64,000 bases of DNA from Arachidicoccus ginsenosidivorans (GTDB lineage Bacteria > Bacteroidota > Bacteroidia > Chitinophagales > Chitinophagaceae). Below, piece after piece: positions 9,960 to 19,145 of the stretch. A program made the position numbers and the translations under genes. Position 1 is the stretch's first letter. Each line of letters begins with the position of its first letter. The stretch spans positions 1,178,001 to 1,242,000 of the forward strand of contig NZ_CP042434.1 of NCBI RefSeq assembly GCF_007971385.1. The letters are read 5' to 3'. The notes under the pieces were generated by a model that saw only the letters and a program-made list of their open reading frames with translations, searched no databases and had not been told where the DNA came from.

Positions 9960-10093
9960 TCTCCCCTAGTATCTAGTATAATACAACGGCAGTAACTTTT
10001 AGCCATTAGGTTAACTTAAAGCTTCTACTGATTATGAGGTAGTTGCATGCCTTATGGTCAGTAATGCTTATTGGGTCGTTTAGACTAATTCGC

Positions 10094-10477
10094 TTAGAGT
10101 ATATCCCTTTTCTCTACTGTTTTTCCCGGTGTATGAGCAGCAGCCAGCAAAATAGCACCGCCAAGTAGACCGATATCTTTCACGAGCATCATGGGATCTC
10201 CGGTTTTATGAATCGCCCCCGGAATCTGAATACTCAGTAAAATGATCAATAGATAAAGCGCCAGTAACCAGGCGGCGAGTCTGACCTGGATATTCAATAC
10301 AAAGGCGATCGCTGCGAGTAACTGAGCCACCCCTGTAAAATAGACCCAAAAGGTCGCAGGAGGAAAGGGAACCATGGGAGCCATTGCACTGCCAGCCATC
10401 AAATGGCTGATACCAAAATAGGCAAAGGGAACGGCAATCAGGATCTGGGCAATCCTTAATAATACTTGTTTGGACAT
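10094..10477 (-). CDS. DoxX family membrane protein
   Basis: This 127-residue protein has four hydrophobic segments and the DoxX-type start RIAQILIAVPFAYFGISHL. Family members are small inner-membrane proteins. Some are linked to quinone or redox metabolism, but the role here is unknown. It stands alone between kup and yceD, with no partner that would sharpen the function. Confidence 0.75.
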   Translation of the reverse strand: MSKQVLLRIAQILIAVPFAYFGISHLMAGSAMAPMVPFPPATFWVYFTGVAQLLAAIAFVLNIQVRLAAWLLALYLLIILLSIQIPGAIHKTGDPMMLVKDIGLLGGAILLAAAHTPGKTVEKRDIL

Positions 10478-10670
10478 ACCTGGTCTTTTTAAAGTGAATA
10501 TTTTGTTTCTTAGGGAGGCAGGCTTCTTTGGTCAATTTGCGGCTAACCATCCCTGACTCCTTATCACTACAACCAAAATAACGATTGTAAGTTACAAAGA
10601 TTTTTCCTTTCCAGATACAATTAGTATTAAAATTCTACAGATATGTTTGGATATGTATAGCGCTTGCGGT

Positions 10671-12653
10671 CTAAGACTCTCCTTCAGGGTATACCCGGCG
10701 AAGATGCAGGCTTCTGGTTGCAGATACAATGAGTGGGAACTTCTCCACCTGGACATAGCTGGAGTCCAGACCAAAGCCTTTTTCTTCCCCAAGCGAGATC
10801 TTCTTGAGCCAGAAATAATAGCGCATAATCAGCTTTTCAAAAAAGGGCAGTTCGTTGTCATTTGACAGGAATTTTTCCAATACAACAAACTGAAAATCAC
10901 CGCTGATATTATTTCTTTCCAGGCTTTCGTAACGGCTGGTAATATTTACTTCCTTATTGGCATACAGCTCTTCTACGACTCTTTTCATCATAAGCTGTAT
11001 TTTTTGTTCAACCCGGAAGCCAAGGCGGAATTCCACACGGATGATATCATTGGGGATAATATGTTCAACAACAAATTCTGTCGTATAAGGGTCATCTACA
11101 ATATCTACATGTACAAACCAGTAGATATCGGCTCTTTTGGGTTTTCGGTTGAGGATGGAATAAATGATCTTGTGTTCTATTTCTTTCGGGTTGTTCGCAC
11201 TGGTCATGTAGACCAGGTGCGTAGAATACATAGGAATGGTTTTGTCATTGCTTAGCTCCTGAATCATGGGTACATAATGCTCCAGGCGGACAAATTCCAC
11301 ATAACGGTTTTTGATTTTGCGGCTGCGGAACCAGACATACATCACCCCGAACAGGATGCCGCCCACAATTATAGCCACATATCCTCCATGGGGAAATTTA
11401 TTGAGGTTGGCACCCAGAAAAGATAGTTCAATGACCAGATACACCAGTAAGTAAAGCGCCACCCAGATCTTTTTCACTCTTTTGCCAATCAGGTAATTGG
11501 CAAATAAAATGGAAGTGCTGATCATACAAAGGGTGATCGCCAGCCCATAAGCGGCCTCCATTTTTGAGGATTCCTGAAAATGCAGCACAATGGCCAGACA
11601 GCCAATCCATAATAAGGTATTCACCCCGGGTATATATACCTGGCCTTTTTCCTCTGAAGGATATTTGATCTTCATTTTGGGCCAAAGGTTCAGCCGAAGC
11701 GCCTCTGAGATTAAAGTAAATGACCCGGAAATCAGGGCCTGGGAGGCGATCACGGCCGCCGCTGTAGCGATTAAAATGCCGACCAACCTAAAACTGTCCG
11801 GCATGACGGCAAAAAAAGGATTACGACCCAGATCCAGTGTCCCGTTTTTATATTGGGCGAGTAGCCAGGCGCCTTGTCCTAAATAGTTCAGAATTAAACA
11901 GAGTTTTACAAAACACCAGGTAACATAGATATTTTTTCGGCCACAGTGCCCCAGATCCGAATAGAGCGCTTCTGCCCCTGTGGTACAGAGGAAAACTGCT
12001 CCTAACAGCCAGAAACCACCCGGATAATCAATGAGCAATCGGATTGCATAATAGGGATTGAATGCTCTGAGCACGCCCAGATTATCCATCAAATGGCTTC
12101 CACCTAATATGGCCATCATAATAAACCAGCCCAGCATAATCGGTCCGAATAATTTACCAATATTATAAGTACCGAACTGCTGCATAAAAAAAAGGACACA
12201 AATAATGGACATGACAATCAACACAATGACTTCTCTGGTAATACCGGCAAAAGCCGGTATTAGCTCCAATCCTTCAATAGCAGAAGTCACTGTTACAGGA
12301 GGCGTAATGATGCCATCGGCCAGCAGGGCTGCACCACCGATCATGGCTGGCACCACCAGCCATTTTTTCTGCCTTCTGACAAGGGCATATAAACTAAAAA
12401 TGCCGCCTTCACCCCTGTTATCAGCGCGTAAAGTCAGCACGACATATTTAATAGTTGTCTGGAGTGTCAGCGTCCAGATTATACACGATATACCACCTAC
12501 TATGAGTTCAGGAAATCTTCCTGAAGGTATCAGATCATGGTTGAGAATGGCCTTTAATACATACAATGGGGATGTTCCGATATCTCCATAGATGATTCCC
12601 AGGGCTATCACAAGGCCAGCTAATGAAACCTTGTTGATATTGTTTTTACTCAT
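10671..12653 (-). CDS. kup: Kup-type potassium uptake permease
   Basis: This 660-residue KUP/HAK/KT transporter imports potassium, probably with protons. It begins with the family hallmark GIIYGDIGTSPLYVL, then about twelve membrane segments up to residue 450, and ends in a soluble C-terminal domain of about 200 residues. The ATG at 12653 (MSKNNINKVSLAGL) is chosen over the longer frame from 12713, because the 20 extra residues are unlike the family. No regulatory sequence was recognised. Confidence 0.93.
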   Translation of the reverse strand: MSKNNINKVSLAGLVIALGIIYGDIGTSPLYVLKAILNHDLIPSGRFPELIVGGISCIIWTLTLQTTIKYVVLTLRADNRGEGGIFSLYALVRRQKKWLVVPAMIGGAALLADGIITPPVTVTSAIEGLELIPAFAGITREVIVLIVMSIICVLFFMQQFGTYNIGKLFGPIMLGWFIMMAILGGSHLMDNLGVLRAFNPYYAIRLLIDYPGGFWLLGAVFLCTTGAEALYSDLGHCGRKNIYVTWCFVKLCLILNYLGQGAWLLAQYKNGTLDLGRNPFFAVMPDSFRLVGILIATAAAVIASQALISGSFTLISEALRLNLWPKMKIKYPSEEKGQVYIPGVNTLLWIGCLAIVLHFQESSKMEAAYGLAITLCMISTSILFANYLIGKRVKKIWVALYLLVYLVIELSFLGANLNKFPHGGYVAIIVGGILFGVMYVWFRSRKIKNRYVEFVRLEHYVPMIQELSNDKTIPMYSTHLVYMTSANNPKEIEHKIIYSILNRKPKRADIYWFVHVDIVDDPYTTEFVVEHIIPNDIIRVEFRLGFRVEQKIQLMMKRVVEELYANKEVNITSRYESLERNNISGDFQFVVLEKFLSNDNELPFFEKLIMRYYFWLKKISLGEEKGFGLDSSYVQVEKFPLIVSATRSLHLRRVYPEGES

Positions 12654-12818
12654 GTGGTTGTACCTTACTGAATAATTAAGTTGCTGCCAGGCTTCGCACC
12701 TGTTAAACGGCAAAAATACAAAACCGTTTTTAATTATCTAGGATTATCCTGCTCACAACCGTTCGTTTGAGCCTCGATAATTTCCTGCCTTTCAGGGAGG
12801 CAGTTGCACTACATAAGC

Positions 12819-12826
12819 TATATTTG
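12819..12826 (+). promoter_or_regulatory. TAnnTTTG -7 box
   Basis: TATATTTG lies 25 bases before the GTG at 12851. It matches the Bacteroidota -7 element, but no good -33 TTTG is found at the usual distance. It supports the later start for the membrane protein gene. Confidence 0.4.
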
Positions 12827-12850
12827 TGCCTAAATATATATTTAATAACT

Positions 12851-13843
12851 GTGGTCAGCCTATTTAAAGAAAAGACTACCATCGGAGTGTTCCGGTTGAT
12901 TCTCCTGAGTGTAGTGGTACATGCAAAATTTTTTATTCATTCTCCGGCAGTGCTCCCACAGCCTGACAATTTGCTGTTGGCCCCCTTGCTTGGCCTTATC
13001 AAAAATTGGCCAACCCTGGTACTGGCCACCATATATCACGGTCTTGTTGTCATCCAGGCTTTACGCTTAAATTATATACTGGGCAATCATAAGCTCTTCG
13101 CGCATACCAATTTTACGGTCGCCATGTGCTATATATTATTTACGGGTCTGTTGCCCGAGTGGTGCAATATCACGGGCGCACTGGTAATTAATTTATTGAT
13201 TATCTGGCTGATACATTTACTATGCCAGCTATATCATACCCAGAAGCCCGGTGCCGTTGTCTTTAATATCGGTATGATCACGGGGATATCAGTATTACTT
13301 TATCCACCGGCTTTTATCCTGGTTTTGATTATGCTGGTGGGTATAATGATTATCCGGTCTTTTAAGTTTACCCAGGTCGTGACTTATTTGATCGGTGCTG
13401 TATTGCCCTTATATTTTCTGGGTTCTTACCTTTACCTGTATGGTAGTTTCCATCAATTATATTTATATCTACCCAAACTAGACTTTCGCCAACCGCTCAT
13501 CGCTAATAAAGGTACGCTTATTGGCAGCTTTGCCCTGATTGTCGTTTGCCTGTTGGGTGGCTTTTCTTATTTACAGGCTGGTATGCATAAACTGCTGATA
13601 CTTGCCCGCAAATGTTGGATTATTTTATGTTTAATGCTGATTTGTTTTATTCCGACCATTTTTACGGTTCAGGATGCCAGCTGGACCGTAGTCCTCTTGC
13701 TTATGCCACCAGCAGCTGCCATCGCGGGCAATCTGTTCTATTATAACCAGCAAAAGGTCTTCCTTTCTGTTTTGTTCTGGCTACTCATCTTCTCTGCGTG
13801 GTTTTATAGTTTTAATGGCTGGGCTTTACTGCCGAAAGGATAA
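12851..13843 (+). CDS. DUF6427-type multi-pass membrane protein
   Basis: This 330-residue, very hydrophobic protein has about ten membrane segments. It starts VVSLFKEKTTIGVFRLILLS, which resembles the Bacteroidota family DUF6427, of unknown function. The frame opens at 12767, but the -7 box at 12819 and the family-like start both favour the GTG at 12851. It is divergent from kup and upstream of purQ on the same strand, with 142 bases between. Confidence 0.65.
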   Translation: MVSLFKEKTTIGVFRLILLSVVVHAKFFIHSPAVLPQPDNLLLAPLLGLIKNWPTLVLATIYHGLVVIQALRLNYILGNHKLFAHTNFTVAMCYILFTGLLPEWCNITGALVINLLIIWLIHLLCQLYHTQKPGAVVFNIGMITGISVLLYPPAFILVLIMLVGIMIIRSFKFTQVVTYLIGAVLPLYFLGSYLYLYGSFHQLYLYLPKLDFRQPLIANKGTLIGSFALIVVCLLGGFSYLQAGMHKLLILARKCWIILCLMLICFIPTIFTVQDASWTVVLLLMPPAAAIAGNLFYYNQQKVFLSVLFWLLIFSAWFYSFNGWALLPKG

Positions 13844-13894
13844 TTTTTCTGTTATGCAAGGCCTTGCCCACTCGGTAAATCGCCTTAAATCGTT

Positions 13895-13952
13895 TAACTT
13901 TGCACCGGACCAACAAAAAAGCCCAAAAAACGATCAATTTTAGGCTGTTGGT
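13895..13952 (+). promoter_or_regulatory. Promoter box and inverted repeat in the purQ leader
   Basis: TAACTTTG at 13895-13902 fits the -7 consensus. Just downstream, ACCAACA (13909-13915) pairs with TGTTGGT (13946-13952), and an inner GCC pairs with GGC. This would form a leader hairpin before purQ. No known purine riboswitch core is visible, so a regulatory role is inference. Confidence 0.35.
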
Positions 13953-13985
13953 TCAAAATAATGTATAAAACCTAAAAATTTTACG

Positions 13986-14645
13986 ATGAAATTTGGTGTG
14001 GTAGTATTCCCAGGATCTAACTGTGATCATGATATGCAGGATGCCTTGCAAAACGACCTGAATAAAGAAGTCAGAATGCTTTGGCATAAAGATGAATCCC
14101 TGGACGGGTTTACTACAGAGGACTGCATTGTACTGCCAGGTGGCTTTTCCTTTGGTGATTATCTGCGCTGCGGGGCTATCGCCCGTTTTAGCCCGATGAT
14201 GCAAAGCGTTATTGACTTTGCAAATAAAGGTGGTAAAGTCCTGGGTGTCTGCAACGGTTTTCAGATTTTATGTGAGAGTCATCTGTTGCCTGGTGTACTG
14301 ACCATGAATGCACACCGCCAGTTTGTCTGCAAAAACAATTACCTGAAAGCGCCTGGAGGATCTCCCCTACTGATCCCGGTCGCACATGGTGATGGTCGCT
14401 TTCAGGCAGATGAAAAGACCCTGGATGAGCTGGAAACAGAAGGTCAGGTGCTTTTTTATTACTGCGACCAGCAAGGTAATATTGACGCTGCGCATAATCC
14501 TAATGGCGCCATCAGAAATATTGCCGGTATCCGCAATAAGCAAGGCAATGTGTTTGGTATGATGCCGCATCCGGAAAGAGCCGTTTCTGCTACACTGGGA
14601 AATGAAGATGGCAAAAAGGTATTTGAAATGCTGGGCTTATTGTAA
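13986..14645 (+). CDS. purQ: Phosphoribosylformylglycinamidine synthase subunit PurQ
   Basis: This is the glutamine amidotransferase subunit of FGAM synthase, which supplies ammonia for the fourth step of purine synthesis. It has 219 residues, typical of stand-alone PurQ. The class I triad is visible: nucleophile C89 in GVCNGFQIL, and H195 and E197 in MMPHPER. The N-terminus VVVFPGSNCD is standard. PurL and PurS must be encoded elsewhere. Confidence 0.95.
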   Translation: MKFGVVVFPGSNCDHDMQDALQNDLNKEVRMLWHKDESLDGFTTEDCIVLPGGFSFGDYLRCGAIARFSPMMQSVIDFANKGGKVLGVCNGFQILCESHLLPGVLTMNAHRQFVCKNNYLKAPGGSPLLIPVAHGDGRFQADEKTLDELETEGQVLFYYCDQQGNIDAAHNPNGAIRNIAGIRNKQGNVFGMMPHPERAVSATLGNEDGKKVFEMLGLL

Positions 14646-15219
14646 GGGATAATAAGATCTGGATAAGGTTGCCTTATTTGATGACAGCCTCGTTAAATAA
14701 ATACTAAAAAATACCTTTATTAAGCGGATAAAGTGCATTCGCACCCAGACTGTAGCAAGACAATTAAAAGAATTTAACTGGATTATTTGCACAGCACTTT
14801 GGCGTATTCTGCGAAGGTCAATAAAGCAAGCTGTTCTTTACTTTTCTTTTTTACTGACCGGATTTTGTCCTAATAATTATTATAAAACTGCATACATTAT
14901 AATTGGCCATTAACAAAGCAGCCATCTTCATAAAGACTGCCCGCCTTGCGGGCAGTCTTTATGATTACTTCATGACCTATGCGCTTAAGATCAATTACTT
15001 GACTACAGATTTATGCCTGTTTTTTTCACTTCTTATGTTTATCCGATAAAGTTTTACCTGGGAATTATGGGACTACCATAACGCAGCATATTTAGGCCTA
15101 TTAAACAAGTTTAAATATCTTTGGTCTATAATTTGTCTGCTACCGGGTAACAATTGGTTATTTAAACTATTCACCTGGAACAATAGCAGCGCAGGTCAAT
15201 GTAATTTTAAAAAGAAACT
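14646..15219. other. Gap holding a strong hairpin
   Basis: No gene was found in these 574 bases. The clearest element is the 15-bp hairpin at 14930-14962, 285 bases after purQ. A non-coding RNA ending at that hairpin would fit the layout, but no family was recognised. Confidence 0.4.
14930..14962. terminator. Perfect 15-bp hairpin
   Basis: ATAAAGACTGCCCGC pairs perfectly with 14948-14962 around a CTT loop; the stem ends in TCTTTAT. It is a good terminator-like hairpin that could act in both directions. It is far from purQ, so it may end an unannotated transcript. Confidence 0.65.
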
Positions 15220-15672
15220 ATGATGAAAAAATTAACAGCAACACTGGTATTGGCTTTTATGGCAGTGCTTTGTTTTGCACAGCAGACTCCCGTTAAATGG
15301 TCTTCAACTGCTGAGAAAGTAGATGGCGGTCAATACAAAGTGACGATTACTGCCACAGTGCCAGAGCCATGGCACATTTACTCTCAATTTGTCGGTGATG
15401 GAGGTCCGGTACCCACCAGTTTTACTTTTACCAAAAATCCGCTGGTGACACTAGTAGGTAAGACCAAAGAAGTCGGTAAAATGAAGACAGTTCATGACAA
15501 AAACTTTGATATGGACGTTAAATACTACTCCGATAAAGTGAGTTTTACGCAACTGGTCAAGGTTAAAGGAAACGTTAAAACAAATCTGGCTGGTGAAGTC
15601 AATTTTATGGTATGTAATGACCATGAATGTCTGCCACCCAGTAGTTCTAAGTTTTCTGTCGCCCTTAAATAA
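15220..15672 (+). CDS. DsbD N-terminal-domain-like periplasmic protein
   Basis: This 150-residue secreted protein has a signal peptide (TATLVLAFMAVLCFAQ). Its single domain resembles the N-terminal DsbD domain: PEPWHIYSQF near residue 50 and MVCNDHECLPP near the C-terminus. The CNDHEC cysteines match the redox pair of that domain. It lies directly upstream of a full-length DsbD but has its own terminator. It may be a redox shuttle partner of DsbD. Confidence 0.75.
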   Translation: MMKKLTATLVLAFMAVLCFAQQTPVKWSSTAEKVDGGQYKVTITATVPEPWHIYSQFVGDGGPVPTSFTFTKNPLVTLVGKTKEVGKMKTVHDKNFDMDVKYYSDKVSFTQLVKVKGNVKTNLAGEVNFMVCNDHECLPPSSSKFSVALK

Positions 15673-15723
15673 ATCGTGTATCCTGTAGTATACTAAATTA
15701 ATATACTGATATTATTTAATTTT

Positions 15724-15759
15724 AAGGTTTGTTCGTGATCATTACGAACAAACCTTTTT
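15724..15759 (+). terminator. Intrinsic terminator
   Basis: AAGGTTTGTTCGT (15724-15736) pairs perfectly with 15744-15756 and runs into TTTTT. It lies 51 bases after the DsbD-N gene, so that gene is transcribed apart from dsbD. Confidence 0.85.
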
Positions 15760-15895
15760 AATTTTGCGCTTGAACCCAGGGTGCGTTGGCTTTTAGTAGC
15801 TCATGCGACAGAATTAAAAACCACGTCATTTATTCACACTTGTAATAACATGGATCTTTTATTATTATAGATTATCATAGATTACTATTTAACAC

Positions 15896-17929
15896 ATGCG
15901 TAAATCAATTTTACTTTTCACTTTCTTTATTGTAGCCATTTTGGGATGTAAGGCGCAGCCTGCTTCCACAGACAGCGCAACCACTCCCGTTAAATTTACA
16001 GCCACGGTTAACCGGCTTAATGACTCTTTGGCCGTGCTAAGCATAAATGCCATACTTGCCCCGGGAAATATGCTGATGAGTACGCGTAAGTTTTCTGATG
16101 AAGATGCCTTTATCTCTACGATGGAACTGGATAGTTCCCTTAAAGCCTATCAGGCAGCTGCTGATACCATTACCGAAAAGGGGCATCTGCAATCTTTAGA
16201 TGCACCGGATCTTGGCGGTACCCTGCATTACTATACAGACAGTGCGCGTTTTGAAATGCCACTACATATAAAATCTACAGAGGAAGCGACCCTGAAAGGC
16301 GCTTTTACCTGGCTGGCTAAAAACGGGGATGCCTTTCCCAGCGGAGAATATGATTTTGTAGTCCCTTTAAAGAAAGGTTCTGTAACAGCCCAAATCACCC
16401 CAGCGGGACCGGTGGCAGAAGGGGTGAGCCAGGAGAGTTCTCTTCTCAAGATCTTTTGGGTGGGGCTGCTCGCTGGACTCATTGCCGTATTTACCCCTTG
16501 CGTATTTCCACTGATTCCTGTTACGGTAAGCTTCTTTTTAAAACGCAGCAAAAGTAAGAGCGAAGGCATCCGTAATGCGGTTATCTACTCTATTTCCATT
16601 ATTTTGATCTACACGGTTCCTACCTTTATCCTGACCAAAATATTCGGTGATGATATTATGTATACCATTGCCACCAGTGCCATCGCAAATCTGCTGTTTT
16701 TTGCCATCTTTGTCATATTTGCGATCTCCTTTTTTGGTGGTTTTGAATTGACGCTGCCCAGCAGTTGGGCGACCAAGGCTGATCAGAAAGCCAGTGGCGG
16801 CGGTATGATTGGTATCTTCTTTATGGCCTTAACCTTGGTTATTGTATCATTCTCCTGTACAGGGCCTTTTGTTGGCAGTTTGCTGGCACAGGTGAGTACA
16901 GCCAGTTCAGCTCATGCGGGATCTGCTGCTGTTTTTGGTATGTTAGGGCTGAGTGCAGGTCTGGCCATTCCTTTTTCCCTGTTTGCATTTTTCCCGAGCC
17001 TGCTGCATGTGCTGCCTAAAAGTGGTGGCTGGCTAAACAGTGTAAAAGTCGTATTTGGCTTTATTGAATTGGCGCTGGCCATGAAGTTCCTTTCTATGGT
17101 AGATCAAATCTATGGCTGGCATCTTTTGGACAGGGAAATCTTCCTGGCCATCTGGATTGTATTGGCCCTGCTAACCGGATTATATCTTCTTGGTAAATTG
17201 AAGTTCTCCCATGATAGTGAGCTGAAATTTATCAGTATTCCCCGGTTATTTTTTGCTATTATCTTTTTGACCTTTGGCATGTATCTGATTCCAGGTATGT
17301 GGGGCGCACCGCTCAAAGCCATGAGCGGATTGTTACCACCGGTCACTACCCAGGACTTTGATCTGAATGCATTGCAATATAAAATTGATGGGATTGCCAG
17401 TGCACCTGCTTCCAATAGCGGTGATACGGCCAGTTATGCAAGTGCAAAAGCTGATCCGCCCAAATTATATGTCGACAAACTACATGTTCCTTTTGGGCTT
17501 ACCGCTTATTTTGATCTGCAGGAAGGATTAAAAGCGGCTAAAGTGCTACACAAACCAATTATGCTGGATTTTACCGGACATTCCTGTACCAACTGCCGTA
17601 AAATGGAAAATGAGGTCTGGAGCGATCCAAAGGTACTCAGCAGCATCAAAAATGATTTTGTACTGGTGAGTCTGTTTGTGGATGAGCCTTCCAGTCTGCC
17701 GGTGGATCAGCAATACACCAACGCAAACGGTAAATACATTTCTACAGTGGGTGAGAAGAATAAGGATTATGAGATCTCCACTTTTGGTGTACTGGTTCAA
17801 CCACTTTATATGTTCCTGGATGAAAATGGTAAACCTTTATCCATGGAGCATTATGGCTATGATTCCAATATTGACAAGTTCGTCAAACATTTAGAGGACA
17901 TGAAAGCAGCCTTTGCTGCAGGTAAGTAA
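15896..17929 (+). CDS. dsbD: Thiol:disulfide interchange protein DsbD
   Basis: DsbD carries electrons from cytoplasmic thioredoxin across the inner membrane to periplasmic proteins. The 677-residue protein has the normal three-part layout. A lipoprotein-like signal (VAILGC) leads a periplasmic N-terminal domain. The eight-segment membrane domain carries FTPCVFPLIPVTV and SFSCTGPF. A C-terminal thioredoxin domain has the CxxC motif in GHSCTNCRKME. The N-terminal domain seems to lack the CNDHEC pair found in the separate upstream gene, which suggests the two work together. Confidence 0.9.
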   Translation: MRKSILLFTFFIVAILGCKAQPASTDSATTPVKFTATVNRLNDSLAVLSINAILAPGNMLMSTRKFSDEDAFISTMELDSSLKAYQAAADTITEKGHLQSLDAPDLGGTLHYYTDSARFEMPLHIKSTEEATLKGAFTWLAKNGDAFPSGEYDFVVPLKKGSVTAQITPAGPVAEGVSQESSLLKIFWVGLLAGLIAVFTPCVFPLIPVTVSFFLKRSKSKSEGIRNAVIYSISIILIYTVPTFILTKIFGDDIMYTIATSAIANLLFFAIFVIFAISFFGGFELTLPSSWATKADQKASGGGMIGIFFMALTLVIVSFSCTGPFVGSLLAQVSTASSAHAGSAAVFGMLGLSAGLAIPFSLFAFFPSLLHVLPKSGGWLNSVKVVFGFIELALAMKFLSMVDQIYGWHLLDREIFLAIWIVLALLTGLYLLGKLKFSHDSELKFISIPRLFFAIIFLTFGMYLIPGMWGAPLKAMSGLLPPVTTQDFDLNALQYKIDGIASAPASNSGDTASYASAKADPPKLYVDKLHVPFGLTAYFDLQEGLKAAKVLHKPIMLDFTGHSCTNCRKMENEVWSDPKVLSSIKNDFVLVSLFVDEPSSLPVDQQYTNANGKYISTVGEKNKDYEISTFGVLVQPLYMFLDENGKPLSMEHYGYDSNIDKFVKHLEDMKAAFAAGK

Positions 17930-18015
17930 AATGCCTATTTGAAAAGATTAAGGAGGCGCGCTTCTAAAATAATGTTACTAACTGCTGGTGTTTTTAAACT
18001 GTACAACTCCAGCGG

Positions 18016-18977
18016 TTAGTCAGTTGTTGCTGTCATGGGAATTGTTTCAACACTATATCCCAGTTGGCGCAACTGCTGGATCAGCCCTTCCTTTGTTTTA
18101 AGATGCGCTAAACCTACGCAGATAAGGCTGCAGTGCTGCTCCAGCAAGTGTGGGATTTTACCTAACCAAAGTTGATTTCTGAACTGAACGCCACCGTAAT
18201 CATTCCCTTTTATGGAACGGTTAAAGTAATAGTGAATTTGTAGCGCATCGTACTGATCCCTTCCTGTCTCCTTTTTGCCATTTTGGGCGTTGTTTTTGGT
18301 TTTTCTTCTTTTATTGCTTTTTGTCTGCTTAGAAGATTGGCCTTTAATTTCCTGAAGAACTTGACGAACCGCTTCCTTATCTGTCAATCCATTTAATACA
18401 GCCAAAGAACGTTCGTGTGCATCTTCCAATCCCATTTTTTGCATTCCCTTAGCAGCTGCAGCCTGTAATAACCCCTGATCCATCATTTGAACTTCACTTG
18501 TTTCACTGGCTAATTGCGCCCCCGAAAGCATGGGGATAGCCATAACAAGCAATTGTGGTCGCATTTTAACCAGGTTGTTCAATACATCTTTATTATTGCC
18601 AGATTTAAAGTTAATATATTTTACCAACTGCTGATACTGATCAGGTTTAAGCATATACGCTATACTACTGTCTGAGTGAAAATATAACAAGTTATAATCC
18701 ACTCCTCCCCGCCTGATGTTGGGATATTCTCCACGATCAACGTCTCACAAAATGCCATAACAGAATCTAGCTGCGGATATTTTTTAACAAATGGTTCATA
18801 AGCCTGCACGTGATCGACCCCAAATAAAAAAGAAGGATTTGTCAATCCTTGACCACTTATTTTCCAAAGCACCGTGTGCAACACCTTTTTGTGAAGGTAC
18901 TTTTGACCATGCACCGAAAAGTAAATGCCGCCGCAGACAAAAAGAAGTAGGACTTGACGCAATAGATGATTGAGCAT
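18016..18977 (-). CDS. TraB/GumN family protein (one frameshift)
   Basis: A signal peptide (LLRQVLLLFVCGGIYF) is followed by the TraB/GumN opening GQGLTNPSFLFGVDHVQAYEPF, with its conserved histidine, and the C-terminal ICVGLAHLKTKEGLIQQL with a second one. The family includes putative metal-dependent proteases; the role in Bacteroidota is unclear. A Lys/Arg-rich insert (KQTKSNKRRKTKNN) is unusual. The two halves are in different frames. One extra base in the four-C run 18707-18710 joins them as SGGGGVDYNLLYF, giving about 320 residues. Confidence 0.8.
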
Positions 18978-19050
18978 ATTAACTATTTGACTGAATCTGG
19001 TTTATAGGTTTATTCAAATATAATCATCGTGGCTGAAATTTACTAAACAA

Positions 19051-19087
19051 AAAGGCCGACATAGTGTAAAACTATTTGTCGGCCTTT
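19051..19087 (-). terminator. Terminator after carB
   Basis: AAAGGCCGACA (19051-19061) pairs perfectly with 19077-19087. It lies 58 bases past the carB stop on the minus strand and is followed by TTGTTTA. Its presence shows the carB transcript really ends here. Confidence 0.75.
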
Positions 19088-19145
19088 CTTGTGGAATTTT
19101 TTTTTGATATTTTCTTTCTCTTACTTTTCTTTCACGTTTTACGGC

